The position numbers and the translations under genes are program-made. The notes below the pieces were generated by a model. That model saw nothing but the letters and a program-made list of their open reading frames with translations, searched no databases and was not told where the DNA came from. 64,000 nt of DNA from Natrinema sp. HArc-T2 (GTDB taxonomy: Archaea > Halobacteriota > Halobacteria > Halobacteriales > Natrialbaceae), in NCBI RefSeq assembly GCF_041821085.1, contig NZ_JBGUAZ010000006.1:62001-126000 (forward strand), written 5' to 3'. Below are positions 8,785 to 17,720 of this stretch, piece by piece (the first letter of the stretch is position 1; every line of letters starts with the position of its first letter).

Positions 8785-9082
8785 GAATGGAGCTACGGAT
8801 GCAAGGCTGATTAATTCAAGCATTCACCGGTGTCAGTGAGAGTAGCGTGTGGCACTAGTTCCATCAGTGTGACCGATCGTCACCCAGTTGGATCGACCAC
8901 TGGACGAATGCGGATTCTCAACCGTCTGCCATACTACCGTCGACGTGGCCGACATTATGAGACATACTCTTATTCTGTTAACTTCGAATGCGTATTTTAA
9001 ACTGCTTCTAAGCCGTGACATTCCGCTTCGTAAACCCACATGACAGTGCGAGTATATCTACCTCGAGCGCGTCTGCTACAGT
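8785..9082. other. Divergent promoter region, about 300 bp
   Basis: This is unusually AT-rich for the window, with CTTATTCTGTTAAC near 8970 and GTATTTTAAAC near 8992. TATATC at about 9052 lies 29 bases before the rightward gene and is its likely TATA box. I see no convincing gene or strong hairpin. Confidence 0.5.
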
Positions 9083-9814
9083 ATGGCCTTCAGCATCATT
9101 GACGCGATGTCCGACGGGTTCTCTCGCACCACCGAGCGAAACGGACTCGTTTTCATCGCCGTATTCGCCGTTCTCGCAGTCCTGAACGCACTCGTGACTG
9201 CCATAGGATTCGATCCTGCTACCGGGACGGTGCCTGTATCCGGAGCTATCGTCCTCTCTGCCGGACTCGTTTCGCTAGTGGTCGGAATCGTGACGATCGC
9301 GACAGCCATCGTCGCACTCCGGACGTTCGCGTCGGCGGAAACCGAGACGATCCCCCGCGAGTTCCGCCGCCGACGGATCGGCCTCGCCACGCTCAACGTC
9401 TTCGTCGGCACGATCGTCTACGTGTTGCTCGTCGCCGTCGGTAGCGTCTTCCTGCTCGTGCCGGGGCTGTTCGTGCTCGTCAGCCTCTACTACTGGAGCG
9501 TCTTCGTCGCGGTCGACGACCAGAACTTCCTGCAGGGCTTTCGCAGCAGTTGGACGCTGACCCGCGGTCGCCGCCTTCGGCTGTTCGGACTGGGAGTGGC
9601 TGTCCTGTTCGTCGGTATCGCCGTCACTGGAGCCGCCGGGATTCCGGCGGTTTTCCTCGGCGATGTTGCCGGCCCCGTGCTCACGCAACTCGTCGCCGCG
9701 GTCGTCACGGTGTACACGCTCGCGACCACCGCCCGCGCATACGACCAGCTTCGCAGCCTCGAGCCACCCGCCGACGCCGATGCCCGACCGGGCTCTGCCG
9801 GCATGCCTGCCTGA
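9083..9814 (+). CDS. Haloarchaeal multipass membrane protein
   Basis: A 243-residue protein with about six membrane segments grouped in three pairs (about 22-42, 50-76, 103-140, 168-190, 195-215). A soluble start IIDAMSDGFSRTTERNG and the loop FRSSWTLTRGRRLRLFGLG between helices recall the DUF7847/DUF4013 class of archaeal membrane proteins (by recollection), whose role is unknown. The C-terminal tail is Pro/Ala/Asp-rich. There is no conserved operon partner nearby. Confidence 0.7.
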   Translation: MAFSIIDAMSDGFSRTTERNGLVFIAVFAVLAVLNALVTAIGFDPATGTVPVSGAIVLSAGLVSLVVGIVTIATAIVALRTFASAETETIPREFRRRRIGLATLNVFVGTIVYVLLVAVGSVFLLVPGLFVLVSLYYWSVFVAVDDQNFLQGFRSSWTLTRGRRLRLFGLGVAVLFVGIAVTGAAGIPAVFLGDVAGPVLTQLVAAVVTVYTLATTARAYDQLRSLEPPADADARPGSAGMPA

Positions 9815-9849
9815 GTTCCACTGCGAACGACACTCCCACCGTCGTTCCA

Positions 9850-9871
9850 ATTCCGTATATCGGTATGTAAT
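9850..9871 (+). repeat. 22-bp element, copy 1 of an inverted pair flanking rio2
   Basis: The element centres on GTATATCGGTATGT and matches the reverse complement of 11147-11168 at 19 of 22 positions. It lies 36 bases after the upstream gene, in a 274-bp gap that otherwise shows nothing recognisable. Confidence 0.55.
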
Positions 9872-10088
9872 GTATGATGGTCGGATATCGGTTTCGTCCG
9901 TGTGGCGTTCACGACACGTCTCGAGTCCGCTACCGTCGAATTCAATCAGAAACGTATCTAGCGGTGGCGAAACCGGTGACTACGCTGCTCGGAAGCGACA
10001 CGGTGAGTAGCCACCTCGAGCGCGAGTGCGACTGCGAATCAAATCGGTCGGCGACCGACCCGGACGACACTGACGAACCAGCTGGTGG

Positions 10089-10997
10089 TCACACGAACTC
10101 GGTAACCGTTTCAAACGACTCGGCAGTGATCGCGTCGGCCACCTCGTCGATCGGAAGGTCGTCGGGCACGTGCTGGGGGTACTTGCGGCGGAAGTAGCCC
10201 ACGACGTTCGTCAGATCCCGCCGGAGGAACTCGTCGGCGTTTTCGTGATCCGTCGGGACGGCCTGGGGCCAGTCAAAGATCTTCACACCCGCCTCGTTGA
10301 CGAAGACGTTGTACTCGCTCATGTCTGCGTGGACGTACCCGTGTGCGTACGCGCGATCGATTTCGGAGACGAGCAGATCGAGGACCCCAAGCACCTGATC
10401 GTCCTCGAGTCGGGTTCGCGAGAGTTCGACGCCGTCCATCTTTTCCATGACGATGGCGTGGCGGTTCTGTCCGATCGGCTGGGGGACCGCGACGTCGGGG
10501 TAGAGTTCCTCGAGAATGTCGTACTCGCGTTCGGCGGCCTTTCGGGCGGTGTACATCCAGGAGACGTGTTCGTTGTCCGATGTGTAATCGCGCTCTTTGT
10601 GGACTTCCCGGAAGTTCGTATAGCCCTCGCGGTGGTACTTCAGCGCGAGCGGTTTGTACGATTTGACCTCGTAGACGTCGCTTTCCTTGCCGACGCCAAG
10701 TGGCGATCCGAACTCCGAGATGGTGTCCTGTTCGACGAGTGCCCGCAACGCGAGGACGTCGTAGCCCTCGAACTGCAGGGTGTAGCCCTCGTACTGGATG
10801 GTCTTCTTTTCGATCAGTCCGCGTTTGAGACAGCGCTCGAGGCGATAGTCGACCTCCTCTTCGGTCAGATTGGCGAACTTCGGGAGCTTTTCGCGCTGGA
10901 CCCACTCGGAAAAGCGCATCCCTTGTTCGACCCCCGAGAGGAGATAGAAGTCTTCGTCCTCGAGTTCCGGAAGCAATCCGGCGACGTTTCGCACCAT
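10089..10997 (-). CDS. rio2: Rio2-family serine protein kinase
   Basis: A 302-residue atypical kinase. A winged-helix domain (about 1-90) is followed by a RIO kinase fold. The P-loop region is SPLGVGKESDVYE, the catalytic loop YVHADMSEYNVFV has the Asp and Asn of the HxDxxxxN motif, and the metal-binding Asp is in KIFDWPQ. Rio2 proteins act in late maturation of the small ribosomal subunit. The start at 10997 (MVRNVAGLLPELE) is preferred over 11003 because TTTTTAC (about 11018-11029) then lies about 26 bases upstream, and because it gives the family N-terminus. Confidence 0.92.
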   Translation of the reverse strand: MVRNVAGLLPELEDEDFYLLSGVEQGMRFSEWVQREKLPKFANLTEEEVDYRLERCLKRGLIEKKTIQYEGYTLQFEGYDVLALRALVEQDTISEFGSPLGVGKESDVYEVKSYKPLALKYHREGYTNFREVHKERDYTSDNEHVSWMYTARKAAEREYDILEELYPDVAVPQPIGQNRHAIVMEKMDGVELSRTRLEDDQVLGVLDLLVSEIDRAYAHGYVHADMSEYNVFVNEAGVKIFDWPQAVPTDHENADEFLRRDLTNVVGYFRRKYPQHVPDDLPIDEVADAITAESFETVTEFV

Positions 10998-11146
10998 AGC
11001 CATCGATAACCAGTGAGTACGTAAAAACGGCGTGACGGACAGCGGCGGTCGATCCCGGTCGTCGTGAGACTCCGACCGAATACCAGCGATATGCGCCGTC
11101 GCGACCGGCGTGTGTCGACTCGAGACGCTCGTTCAACCCCTCGTGA

Positions 11147-11168
11147 ATCACATATCGATATACAGAAT
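11147..11168 (-). repeat. 22-bp element, copy 2 of an inverted pair flanking rio2
   Basis: On the minus strand it reads around GTATATCGATATGT, whose core ATATCGATAT is a perfect palindrome. It lies 49-70 bases before the rightward ligase gene and about 150 before rio2, so it could be an operator for either. The partner copy is at 9850-9871. Confidence 0.55.
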
Positions 11169-11216
11169 CGTGCCGATGCCGGAATCGCTTTGCGTCTCGT
11201 CCGTGTTGAGTCGTAC

Positions 11217-12053
11217 ATGATAACGCTTGCCGATCGGGACTGGCGACTGATTCGGGACGACCCGCGCGCAGGCGCGACGCAGATGGCGCTCGAGGAGATC
11301 GCTGCACGAACGGCACTCGAAGACGACCTGCGGACCGTCCGCGTCTACTCGTGGGAACCGAGCACGCTCTCGCTTGGGTATCGACAGGACGCCGACACCG
11401 TCGACTGGGACTTTTGCGAACGCGAAGGAATCGACGTTACGCGCCGCCAGACCGGCGGGGGTGGGATCTATCACGACCGATACGCAGACATCTCGTATAC
11501 GATCGTCGCGCCAGCCGACGAGGTGCCGGGCGACCTGATGGACTGTTACGAGCTGTTCTGCGAGCCGATCCTCGAAGCCTTTGACAGGATGGAGGTAGAC
11601 GCCGCATTCGCCTCGGCCGAACAGGAGGCGATCTATCAGCCGTCGTGCTATCTACGCGATATCAATCCGGCACACGACATCGTCGCGTCAGCGGATGCGG
11701 GCGTGGATGCCCAGAAGATCAGCGGCAACGCCCAGTACCGCCAGCGTGACGTCGTCATCCAGCATGGATCGATCAGTTACGACCTCGAGCCGCACAACCA
11801 CGTTGGCGTCTTCGATGCCGACCTCGAGGCGTCGACGTTCACCGATCGGGTGACGAGCATCCGCGACGAGGTGGGGATCGACCGCGAGGACGCCGTCGAT
11901 GCGATCGCGGGAGCGCTGGGTGACTGGTCGGATGCTACGGAATCGACGTGGCGCGACGGCGAACTCGACGCCGCCCGCGAGCTGGCTGCCCGGAAGTTCG
12001 GAAGCGACGGGTGGATTCGCGACCGGGAGGTACTCGCGGCGGACGAGCAGTAA
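11217..12053 (+). CDS. Lipoate/biotin-protein ligase A-like protein
   Basis: A 278-residue member of the BPL/LplA/LipB fold. The family motifs RRQTGGGGIYHD (about residues 78-89, ligand-binding loop) and the catalytic-lysine segment KISGNAQYRQRDVVIQHGS (about 165-183) are intact, so attachment or transfer of lipoate or a related acyl group to carrier lysines is likely. It could instead be a relative with another cofactor. It starts at MITLADRDWRLIRDD. It is divergent from rio2 and is followed by nfo after 71 bases. Confidence 0.8.
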   Translation: MITLADRDWRLIRDDPRAGATQMALEEIAARTALEDDLRTVRVYSWEPSTLSLGYRQDADTVDWDFCEREGIDVTRRQTGGGGIYHDRYADISYTIVAPADEVPGDLMDCYELFCEPILEAFDRMEVDAAFASAEQEAIYQPSCYLRDINPAHDIVASADAGVDAQKISGNAQYRQRDVVIQHGSISYDLEPHNHVGVFDADLEASTFTDRVTSIRDEVGIDREDAVDAIAGALGDWSDATESTWRDGELDAARELAARKFGSDGWIRDREVLAADEQ

Positions 12054-12124
12054 TCGAGTGGCAGCGAGACACCTACTCGAGACGCTCCGAAGTACCTATC
12101 ACGGCCCGGTACTGACGGGAATCC

Positions 12125-13003
12125 ATGACGATGAAGGTCGGCGCACACGTTTCGATCTCCGGCTCGCGCGTCTCCTCAGACGACGAAACGCCGCCGTACG
12201 ACGACATCCGCAACGCCGTCTGCCGACAGACGGCCTTCGGTGGGAACTGCGGGCAGATCTTTACGACGTCGCCACAGGTCTGGGCCCAGCCCGACATCTC
12301 CGCGGAGGCCGCCGACGGCTTCCGTGAGGAAAGCGACGCCAAACTCGAGGGGCCGTGGGTGATCCACTCCTCGTATCTGGTGAATCTCTGTACCCCGAAG
12401 GAGGACCTGCGCCGCAAGTCAAAGGAGAGCATGCAGGCGGAACTCGACGCCGCCGAAACGCTGGGCGTTCCATACGTGAACGTTCACCTCGGAGCCCACA
12501 CCGGTGCGGGCGTCGAGGGCGGACTCGACAACGCCGCTGGCGTCATCGACGACCTCGAGGTGCCCGAGGGCGTTCAGATCCTGATCGAATCCGACGCCGG
12601 CAGCGGCACGAAACTCGGCGGCGAGTTCGACCACCTCGCGGGGATTATCGACCGCACCGAGACGGACATCGGGATCTGTATCGACACGGCACACACGCTC
12701 GTCGCGGGCAACGACCTCACGACGCCCGAAGCGGTCGACGAGACCGTTGGTCGGTTCGACGACGTGGTCGGGCTCGAGTACCTCGAGTACATTCATCTGA
12801 ACGACTCGAAACACGACGTCGGGACCCACAAGGACGAACACGCCCTCATCGGCGAGGGCTATATCGGCGAGGACGGTATGCAGGCGATCGTCAACCACCC
12901 GGAGCTGCGGGACCTGCCCTTCGCACTCGAGACGCCGACGGAAGACGGGCGTGGCTTCGCGTGGAACATCCAGAAGGTCAAAGCGCTGCGCGACGACGAA
13001 TAG
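12125..13003 (+). CDS. nfo: Endonuclease IV (AP endonuclease)
   Basis: A 292-residue TIM-barrel nuclease that cuts the DNA backbone 5' of abasic sites in base excision repair. Metal-ligand motifs are in place: [48 protein letters not shown] and [17 protein letters not shown], with ALETPTEDG near the end. Length and order match bacterial and archaeal Nfo. The start could also be the ATG two codons later (MKVGAHVS). Confidence 0.94.
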   Translation: MTMKVGAHVSISGSRVSSDDETPPYDDIRNAVCRQTAFGGNCGQIFTTSPQVWAQPDISAEAADGFREESDAKLEGPWVIHSSYLVNLCTPKEDLRRKSKESMQAELDAAETLGVPYVNVHLGAHTGAGVEGGLDNAAGVIDDLEVPEGVQILIESDAGSGTKLGGEFDHLAGIIDRTETDIGICIDTAHTLVAGNDLTTPEAVDETVGRFDDVVGLEYLEYIHLNDSKHDVGTHKDEHALIGEGYIGEDGMQAIVNHPELRDLPFALETPTEDGRGFAWNIQKVKALRDDE

Positions 13004-13020
13004 CGGTCTAGATCGACTCG

Positions 13021-13027
13021 TTTTTAC
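13021..13027 (+). promoter_or_regulatory. TATA-like box supporting a GTG start
   Basis: TTTTTAC is centred 27 bases before the GTG at 13051. This fits a leaderless transcript and supports GTG as the start of the methyltransferase gene. Confidence 0.5.
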
Positions 13028-13050
13028 TCGAGACGCCGCTATCGGAGGTC

Positions 13051-13848
13051 GTGCGCGAGTTCTCCGAAGACTACCTCAGCCGGACCCGTGAGGGGATGTG
13101 GGCCGACTCTCGTGACGCACTCGAGCCGCTGGCCCTCGACTCGCGTGACCGGATTCTGGACGTGGGCTGTGGCACTGGCGAACTGAGCCGCGTCCTCGCC
13201 GCGGAGTCGCCCGGCGAGGTGATCGGGTGTGACGCCGACCCCGATCTGCTTGCGACCGCCGCCGAGTACGTCCCCGCCGTCGCTGGTGATGCCTATCAGC
13301 TGCCGTTTCCCGATGAGACGTTCGATCTCGTCGTCTGTCAGGCCTTGCTGATCAACCTGCCCGAGCCCGCGGTCGCGCTGACCGAGTTCGCCCGCGTCTC
13401 GACCGATCTCGTCGCAGCCGTCGAACCCGACAACGCCGCGGTCGAGATCGACTCGAGCGTCAACGCTGAAGGGCCCCTTGAGCGCCGGGCCCGGCGGGCC
13501 TACCTCGACGGTGCCAGCACAGACGTTGCGCTTGGGGCCGACGCCCGCGAGGCGTTCGCAGAGGCGGGCCTCGAGGTGCTCGCGACGCGTCGCTACGATC
13601 ACGTGCGGACGGTCGAACCGCCCTACAGCGACGCCGCGTTACGGGCCGCTCGTCGGAAGGCGACCGGCGACGGGCTGGCCGACGATCGGGAGACGATGCT
13701 GTCGGGATCGCTGACCGAACGCGAGTACGACGATCTTCGGGGCTCGTGGCGCGAGATGGGCCGAGACGTGATCGAGCAGATGCAGGCCCGCGAGTACCGC
13801 CGTGAGGAAGCGGTGCCGTTTCACGTCACGGTCGGTCGTGTTCCGTGA
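13051..13848 (+). CDS. Class I SAM-dependent methyltransferase
   Basis: A 265-residue protein with a Rossmann methyltransferase fold: motif I ILDVGCGTGELSRVLA (about residues 35-50), the acidic loop VIGCDAD, motif II GDAYQLPFPDETFDLVVC, and the post-motif EFARVSTDLVAAVEPD. This looks like the UbiE/Methyltransf_11 group acting on a small molecule. The C-terminal 100 residues are helical and Arg/Glu-rich. The substrate cannot be told. The start is GTG, backed by an upstream TATA-like box. Confidence 0.8.
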   Translation: MREFSEDYLSRTREGMWADSRDALEPLALDSRDRILDVGCGTGELSRVLAAESPGEVIGCDADPDLLATAAEYVPAVAGDAYQLPFPDETFDLVVCQALLINLPEPAVALTEFARVSTDLVAAVEPDNAAVEIDSSVNAEGPLERRARRAYLDGASTDVALGADAREAFAEAGLEVLATRRYDHVRTVEPPYSDAALRAARRKATGDGLADDRETMLSGSLTEREYDDLRGSWREMGRDVIEQMQAREYRREEAVPFHVTVGRVP

Positions 13849-13899
13849 CGCGGCGAAAAGTGCCACTATCGTCTTGTAGTTCCACCATCAAGTCCCTGT

Positions 13900-14874
13900 A
13901 TGGCCGCGATCGAACTCGAGGGGTTGACGAAAGATTACGGCGAGGTCCTCGCCAACGACGACGTCACGTTCGACGTCGAACGGGGCGAGATCTTCGGCTA
14001 TCTCGGCCCGAACGGGGCGGGGAAGACGACGACGATCCGGACGCTACTCGGCCTGCTATCACCGACTGCGGGGACGGCGCGAGTGCTCGGCCAGGAGATC
14101 ACCGACGAGGGGCAACTGCTCGAGGCCAAGCGCCGGCTCGGGTATCTCCCCGATACGCCGGCGTTCGATGAGACGGCGACTGGCCGGGAGGTCCTCGAGT
14201 TACACGCCGCGATCAAAGGCGACGAGCGAAGCGAGGAGTTGCTCGAGCTGTTCGACCCGCCGCTCGGCCGGGAGATTCGAGAGTATTCGCGGGGGAACGT
14301 CCAGAAGCTCGGGCTCGTCGCGACGTTCATGCATGATCCTGACCTCGTGATCTTGGACGAGCCGACCAGCGGGCTCGATCCGCTGTTACAACAGCGATTC
14401 AACGAGTTCGTCCGGGCCGAACGGGACCAGGGGCTGACGGTGTTTTTTTCTTCGCACATTCTCAGTGAGGTCCGAAAGCTGTGCGACCGCGTCGGCATCA
14501 TCCGCGATGGCCGACTCGTCACGGTCGAGCCGGTCGAGTCGTTACTCGACCGGAGCGGCAAGTTCGTCCGCCTCCATGCTGCGGAGTCGATCCCGAGACA
14601 GGCGTTCGAACTCGACGGCGTCCACGACCTCGAGGCCGACGCCGGCGCAGGGCCGAGTGGCGGAACCGAGTACGTCTTTACCTTCACCGGCGACGTCAAC
14701 GAGCTGCTCGAGCGACTGCGGGAGTACCGACTTCTCGATCTGTCGCTCGAGGAAGCGCCGCTCGAGGAAGTCTTCATGCGGTTTTACGATGGTGAGGGGC
14801 TTGATAGTGACACCGACAGCAACGGGGCCAATCGCGTGGTTGCCGGGGGCACAGGAGGTGACGACGGTGTTTGA
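13900..14874 (+). CDS. ABC transporter ATP-binding protein (drug/antibiotic exporter type)
   Basis: A 324-residue ATPase of the CcmA/DrrA group. Walker A GPNGAGKTTTIR is at about 40-51, an unusual signature YSRGNVQKLGL replaces LSGGQ, Walker B is DLVILDEPTSGLDPL, and the switch His is in SSHILSEVRKLCD. The C-terminal 100 residues match the accessory domain of exporter ATPases, ending in a variable polar tail. It overlaps the permease gene by 8 bases, so the two form one exporter operon of unknown cargo. Confidence 0.88.
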   Translation: MAAIELEGLTKDYGEVLANDDVTFDVERGEIFGYLGPNGAGKTTTIRTLLGLLSPTAGTARVLGQEITDEGQLLEAKRRLGYLPDTPAFDETATGREVLELHAAIKGDERSEELLELFDPPLGREIREYSRGNVQKLGLVATFMHDPDLVILDEPTSGLDPLLQQRFNEFVRAERDQGLTVFFSSHILSEVRKLCDRVGIIRDGRLVTVEPVESLLDRSGKFVRLHAAESIPRQAFELDGVHDLEADAGAGPSGGTEYVFTFTGDVNELLERLREYRLLDLSLEEAPLEEVFMRFYDGEGLDSDTDSNGANRVVAGGTGGDDGV

Positions 14875-15655
14875 GCTGACACGCTACGACGCCCACCACC
14901 GGGTTCGCGGCAGTCTCTACCTTTCGGTTGGCCTGTCGCTGCTCGCTGCGATGGTTATCTGGGTGTATCCATCGTTCAGGACCGAGGTCGATCTGGATCA
15001 GCTCATCGCCGCGTATCCGGAGCCGATCGTGCAGGTGATGGGGGTCCAGACGATGGCGAGTCTTGACGGCTTTCTCTCGTTCGAACTCTACACGTTCGGG
15101 TGGATCATCCTGCTTGGCCTCTATCTGGCCTACAGTACTGCGGGGACGATCGCCGACGACGTCGACCGCGGTCGGATGGACGTGCTGTTGTCGTTGCCGA
15201 TCTCCCGCCGGCGACTGCTCGGCGAGCGCTTCGCTGCGATGGCCGTCCCGATCGTCGGGGCGAACATCTTGCCACCGGTCGTCGTCTACGTTGGCGCGCA
15301 GTTGATCGACGAGTCACTCGCTGCCACGGACGTGCTTGCGGTCCATCTGCTCTCGATCCCCTACCTGTTTGCCTGTGCCGGCATCGGCCTGCTTGCGTCT
15401 GTCGGCTTCGATCGAGCGGGCATCGCCCAGCGAGTCGCCCTCGGTGTGACGTTCGCGCTGTTTCTCTCGGAGTCGCTGTTGACCGGGACCGACGCCGAAG
15501 CGGTCGGCGCGATCGCGCCCATGCGCTACTACGATCCAAACGCGATCTTGCTCGAGGGAACGTATAACGTCGCCGACGCGGGAATCCTCGTTGCGATGAC
15601 CGTTGCCCTCTTCGTTGCTGCCCAGCTGTGGTTTACACGTACCGACATCGCGTGA
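14867..15655 (+). CDS. ABC-2 type exporter permease
   Basis: A 262-residue membrane protein with six predicted helices, typical of ABC-2 permeases. The early cytoplasmic DDVDRGRMDVLLSLPISRRRLLGER is the coupling region characteristic of this class. The start is GTG: a Shine-Dalgarno GGAGG at 14854-14858 sits 8 bases before GTG 14867, which favours it over GTG 14858. The gene ends in TGA, and a long palindromic repeat begins inside that stop codon. Confidence 0.85.
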   Translation: MFELTRYDAHHRVRGSLYLSVGLSLLAAMVIWVYPSFRTEVDLDQLIAAYPEPIVQVMGVQTMASLDGFLSFELYTFGWIILLGLYLAYSTAGTIADDVDRGRMDVLLSLPISRRRLLGERFAAMAVPIVGANILPPVVVYVGAQLIDESLAATDVLAVHLLSIPYLFACAGIGLLASVGFDRAGIAQRVALGVTFALFLSESLLTGTDAEAVGAIAPMRYYDPNAILLEGTYNVADAGILVAMTVALFVAAQLWFTRTDIA

Positions 15656-15738
15656 TACGAACTCCTGTCAGTCGGTTCCGGTGCACCCGCGACCCGCACT
15701 GCGGGTGCACCGGGAACTCGTTACAGCAGACCGTATGA
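15653..15738 (+). repeat. Stop-codon-abutting palindrome, copy A
   Basis: The element starts within the TGA of the permease gene (TGATACGAACTCCTGTCAG) and ends ACAGCAGACCGTATGA. A perfect 13-bp inner stem pairs CCGGTGCACCCGC (15678-15690) with GCGGGTGCACCGG (15701-15713), leaving a 10-base loop. The outer arms are imperfect inverted repeats matching at 11 of 14 positions. Related copies lie at 16950, 27524, 36808 and 50732. It separates two convergent genes and may be a terminator or a dispersed element. Confidence 0.85.
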
Positions 15739-15764
15739 CTGCAAGCGCGGTCGTTCGATCACGG

Positions 15765-16427
15765 TTACGTTGGGTGGTCGTTCGGATACACCGTGTTCTC
15801 GATGAGTGCTTTGGTGCCGCGGCGGAACCGCTCCGATGCTGCGTTCGACGAGATGTCGAACTGTGTTCCGAGTTCGGCGAGCGAACACGAGCGCGGAATG
15901 TCGAGATACCCCTCGTCGACGGCCGCAACGAGTATTTCGTGTTGTCGATCCGTCAGCCCGAATCGCGGCTGCGAACAGTAGCTCGGTTTCCAGTCTTCGT
16001 ACAGTTGCTTGAGCTCGACGTCGAAATCACGACTCATAAAGAACGTATGGTACTGATCGAGTGTCTCCTCGTCCGGGAGCGCAGCGCGGATGTCCCATCC
16101 CTCGTCGGTCGCCGTTGCATCCTGTAAGATCGCTCCCGTCTCGACCACGGTTGGATAGACGCTAGCGCGGCGTCCTTCGGCCGTTAACTCGAGCTGGTAG
16201 AGCCGTCGTTCGTCGAATTCGATCACCCGCGTCGGCGACTTGACGGTGGGATCTGCCTCGAGCCCGGATTCGAACGTGCCGAACGCGGGACCATCAGCCC
16301 AGACGAGCATTCGATGTGTTCCGTCGCCAATGAGATCCGATCGTTCCCACGTGATTTCGATGTCGGATGCATGCGTGAGCGCCGTTCGTAAAATAGGATA
16401 GTCGATCCGGAATGTCGTGAGCAGCAT
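15765..16427 (-). CDS. Bat-type transcriptional regulator (HTH-10)
   Basis: A 220-residue regulator like the bacterio-opsin activator family. The N-terminal 150 residues form a haloarchaeal sensor-like domain without a recognised cofactor motif. The C-terminal HTH-10 is FGLTDRQHEILVAAVDEGYLDIPR, then [22 protein letters not shown]. Targets are unknown. It is divergent from a DUF7344 protein across a shared AT-rich promoter region and next to an ABC exporter. Confidence 0.82.
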   Translation of the reverse strand: MLLTTFRIDYPILRTALTHASDIEITWERSDLIGDGTHRMLVWADGPAFGTFESGLEADPTVKSPTRVIEFDERRLYQLELTAEGRRASVYPTVVETGAILQDATATDEGWDIRAALPDEETLDQYHTFFMSRDFDVELKQLYEDWKPSYCSQPRFGLTDRQHEILVAAVDEGYLDIPRSCSLAELGTQFDISSNAASERFRRGTKALIENTVYPNDHPT

Positions 16428-16566
16428 GCCAATGATTGGTACCGATACGAACCCGCTCCCTTTGCGCGTTTTGGTACGGCCCTAATCAATAATCATTATA
16501 AACTATATAAAGGACGTGAATACTTACGCCACACACCTATCCGACAGACTAGTCCACTATAGGACA
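16428..16566. promoter_or_regulatory. Shared divergent promoter region
   Basis: It contains ACTATATAAAGG at about 16503-16511, serving the rightward DUF7344 gene, and TTTATAAT on the minus strand at about 16496-16503, serving the Bat-type regulator. The two TATA-like boxes nearly overlap, so the two transcripts may compete. Confidence 0.55.
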
Positions 16567-16920
16567 ATGTCTAACCGGAATGCGGAGGGGAATCTGGGAT
16601 CTAACTCGATCGACGCGTGGTTCGACGTTTTAAGCCACCCGCGTCGACGATTCCTCTGTCGGTACATGATGCAAACGGATGCGGACATCGTGACACACGA
16701 GACCCTCGTCGAGTTCGTCATCGAGCGCGACTCGAGTGTCGTCGACGAGGTGTCCGACCGGCAGGGCGTTGCGATGGAACTTCGCCACGTTCACCTGCCA
16801 AAACTGGACGGTCTCGAGCCCGTCGATTACGATCCGCAAGGGGGACACGTATACATCGATTCTCAGACGCTTGCGGCACGGCTTGAAGCGGTGCAATCGA
16901 TGATCGAAGATCTACTCTAG
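16567..16920 (+). CDS. DUF7344 winged-helix-like protein
   Basis: A 117-residue protein resembling short haloarchaeal regulators: IDAWFDVLSHPRRRFLCRYMM is the first helical unit, the centre is acidic and helical, and MELRHVHLPKLDGLEPVDYD is the wing-like segment. A DNA-binding role is inferred, not shown. A paralogue of the same layout lies at 34473-34838. The start at MSNRNAEGN is preferred to an in-frame ATG 17 codons upstream, which would fall near the predicted transcript start. Confidence 0.75.
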   Translation: MSNRNAEGNLGSNSIDAWFDVLSHPRRRFLCRYMMQTDADIVTHETLVEFVIERDSSVVDEVSDRQGVAMELRHVHLPKLDGLEPVDYDPQGGHVYIDSQTLAARLEAVQSMIEDLL

Positions 16921-16949
16921 AGGTGCAGAGCGACCGATAACGACTGCGT

Positions 16950-17033
16950 CATACAGACTCCTGTCAGTGGATGCCGGTGGGACCGCGACCGCCCTGCGGT
17001 CGGGCCGGTCACTCGGTACAGCAGCCCGTCTCA
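16950..17033 (-). repeat. Stop-codon-abutting palindrome, copy B
   Basis: On the minus strand it starts in the TGA of the DUF7095-like gene (TGAGACGGGCTGCTGT) and ends ACAGGAGTCTGTATGA. The inner stem includes GACCGC (16981-16986) with GCGGTC (16996-17001). Compared with the other copies the element is inverted relative to the gene it follows. It fills the gap between convergent genes. Confidence 0.8.
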
Positions 17034-17720
17034 GACAACGTCACCACGAACCGTCACGCCGTTCTGACGGTCTCGCCAGGCGTGAAGTTCCCGGGCAGCG
17101 TCCGTGGCCTCGTCGGCGTCCAGTCCGAGCATCTCGAGTGCGGCAGACAGCGTCGGCAGCGCCAACTCGCTGTCGCGGAGTTTTCGGAACGCGTCGTCGC
17201 TTCTGGTGCCGTCGGCCCAGAGACAGACCCCACGGGGATCGAGCAACTGCGTGTAGTCCTCACGCAGTTGTGCCCCGCGGAGCCGCTGGGTGACGTTGTC
17301 CTCGAACGGCGCGTTACAGACCTCGAGGTGGATCGGTTCGTCGTCCTCGAGGAGGTGGGCGGCGAGACACTTCTCGGGTGCAGCGTGGCCGTTGGCGTTG
17401 GCCCGGAGATAGTGTGGGTACTCGCGAGCCCAGTCGGCCCGGACGGTCTTGCCGACGCCTTTGATGCCGTGAGACTCGCGAAACTGGCTGTCCGGGTCCG
17501 CGTCGTCATCGCTTGCGTTCACGGTCACCGACTCGCTGTCGTCACGCATGAGGATGTCCTTCGTGAGGTAGACATCTAGTCGCTCGACAGGGTCGAGTCC
17601 CAGCGCTACGTCGCCGACAGCCCACACCTCGCGAACGGGGACCGGTAGCCGCTCGTCTTCGACGGTGTCGACCAGTCGCTCGAGGCGGTCAACCGCGGCG
17701 TCCCGGGCGAATCCACTCAT
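17031..17720 (-). CDS. DUF7095-like haloarchaeal protein
   Basis: A 229-residue acidic soluble protein of unknown function. It contains DRLERLVDTVEDERLPVPVREVWAVGDVALG, then VYLTKDILMRDD, and a central ESHGIKGVGKTVRADWAREYPHYL. The Cys/His positions (HAAPEKCLAAHLL, LEVCNAPFED) do not form a clear metal site. The start at MSGFARDAAVDRL gives a compact protein; upstream in-frame codons look like intergenic sequence. No functional link to neighbours is visible. Confidence 0.72.
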   Translation of the reverse strand: MSGFARDAAVDRLERLVDTVEDERLPVPVREVWAVGDVALGLDPVERLDVYLTKDILMRDDSESVTVNASDDDADPDSQFRESHGIKGVGKTVRADWAREYPHYLRANANGHAAPEKCLAAHLLEDDEPIHLEVCNAPFEDNVTQRLRGAQLREDYTQLLDPRGVCLWADGTRSDDAFRKLRDSELALPTLSAALEMLGLDADEATDAARELHAWRDRQNGVTVRGDVV

